The notes beneath the pieces are model-generated. The model searched no databases, had not been told where the DNA came from, and was given only the letters and a program-made list of their open reading frames with translations. Source: Calditrichaceae bacterium (GTDB lineage Bacteria; Calditrichota; Calditrichia; Calditrichales; Calditrichaceae). From it: 5,324 nt of DNA. The position numbers were made by a program, and so were the translations under genes. Shown here piece by piece: positions 4,807 through 5,324 of the stretch. Position 1 is the stretch's first letter; the number at the start of each line of letters is the position of its first letter. The DNA lies in the NCBI GenBank assembly GCA_030622395.1, contig JAUXGF010000236.1:1-5324 (forward strand), written 5' to 3'.

Positions 4807-5324
4807 TTATAAAGCCGAGCGCCTCCCGCAGGCATCGCGGTGCGGCAAACCAATCTCTGTAATATCTTGAACTTCCTTTTGGGTTAAAACCGGTCCTTCT
4901 ACGCACAGGCGGACGCCCGAGCCGTCCATAACGCACTGTCCGCATATACCAATGCCGCATTTCATATAACGCTCGAAAGTAATCTGAAAAGGAATATTTA
5001 ACCTACCGGCAATTTTAATGATCGGCAGGTACATCTGTTCAGGTCCAGCAGCATATATATACTCTATTTTTTCTTTCTTAATAATATTCTCTAAATCATC
5101 GGTAACCAGTCCCCTCTTTCCAAAACTGCCGTCATCTGTGGTAAAATAACACGGTGTGATTTTTTCAAATTCATCTTTAAAAATTATTTCTTTTTGATTT
5201 AAAGCCCCAAGCAAAGTAACAAAGCGTTTTTTAGATTTATCTAACGCCTTTACTAAAAAGCGCAAAGGAGCGATTCCAATGCCCCCGCCTATTACAAAGT
5301 CGGATCGTAGCCATGTCGTTCTGT
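4807..5324 (-). CDS. pyrK: Dihydroorotate dehydrogenase electron-transfer subunit PyrK (5' end outside the window)
   Basis: This subunit passes electrons from dihydroorotate dehydrogenase B (PyrD) to NAD+ through FAD and a [2Fe-2S] cluster in pyrimidine synthesis in the cytoplasm. The visible 171 residues cover the NAD-binding half and the cluster domain. They show GGGIGIAPLRFLVK at the start of the nucleotide fold, TDDGSFGKRGLVTDDLE, AAGPEQMY (many relatives have CGPEPM), then ERYMKCGIGICGQC and LCVEGPV. The four cluster cysteines are spaced C-x4-C-x2-C-x9-C (4903-4959), and the end HRDACGRR is typical of the family. The N-terminal FAD-binding barrel lies beyond 5324. The frame is open to the edge with no stop, so a TTG at 5265, inside the GGGIGIAPL motif, is not the start. 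NfnA/SudB-type reductases are relatives, but the ERYMKCGIGICG and HRDACGR motifs favour PyrK. The matching pyrD gene, if adjacent, is not in view. Confidence 0.87.
   Translation of the reverse strand, partial: RTTWLRSDFVIGGGIGIAPLRFLVKALDKSKKRFVTLLGALNQKEIIFKDEFEKITPCYFTTDDGSFGKRGLVTDDLENIIKKEKIEYIYAAGPEQMYLPIIKIAGRLNIPFQITFERYMKCGIGICGQCVMDGSGVRLCVEGPVLTQKEVQDITEIGLPHRDACGRRSAL
4903..4959 (-). other. [2Fe-2S] cluster motif of PyrK
   Basis: Four cysteines, in the contexts MKCGI, GICGQ, GQCVM and RLCVE, have C-x4-C-x2-C-x9-C spacing, as in the C-terminal cluster domain of PyrK. All four ligands are present, so the subunit looks functional in this part. Confidence 0.85.

Noticed and set aside
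4807..5265. A TTG start at 5265 giving a complete 152-residue protein.
   Set aside because: The TTG codes the Leu of the conserved GGGIGIAPL motif and the frame stays open to the window edge, so the gene is cut by the window and does not begin here.

Overview
The window suggests a bacterium of the FCB superphylum (Bacteroidota/Ignavibacteria/Calditrichota-like lineages). Three things point there. The large secreted protein ends in a YPNPFNPETT...SSGIYYY...KKMVLLR module, the Por/type IX secretion C-terminal sorting domain with a FlgD-like Ig fold. The intergenic DNA carries inverted TGTCATTTCGA...GAGAAATCT elements and CCCCT...AGGGG elements, which resemble dispersed repeats common in such genomes. 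The DNA is AT-rich. The exact phylum cannot be settled from this sequence.

All three supported genes lie on the minus strand, so they read from right to left. At the right edge (4807-5324) is the 3' part of pyrK, the iron-sulfur/flavin electron-transfer subunit of dihydroorotate dehydrogenase. Its frame runs off the window. Next comes a 360-base gap (4447-4806) holding a large imperfect palindrome built of C/G-tract hairpins. It is followed by a 321-residue exported protein (3481-4446) with a CsgG/LpoB-like N-terminal domain and a probable outer-membrane beta-barrel. A 214-base gap with a weak terminator candidate and a second type of palindromic repeat leads to the largest gene (57-3266). 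This encodes a 1069-residue secreted protein with a signal peptide, seven FG-GAP repeats, a cadherin/Ig-like domain, a BACON-like domain, seven more FG-GAP repeats and the sorting domain. Bases 1-29 hold a third C/G-tract repeat.

The pyrimidine gene appears unrelated to its neighbours, and the long repeat-filled gap supports a separate transcript. The two envelope proteins may be transcribed one after the other (envelope protein, then surface protein), but a 214-base gap with a possible terminator makes a tight operon doubtful. There is no RNA gene, CRISPR array, transposase or defence system visible. The most notable item is the symmetrical twin-propeller architecture of the surface protein. 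No undescribed multi-gene system can be claimed from this window.
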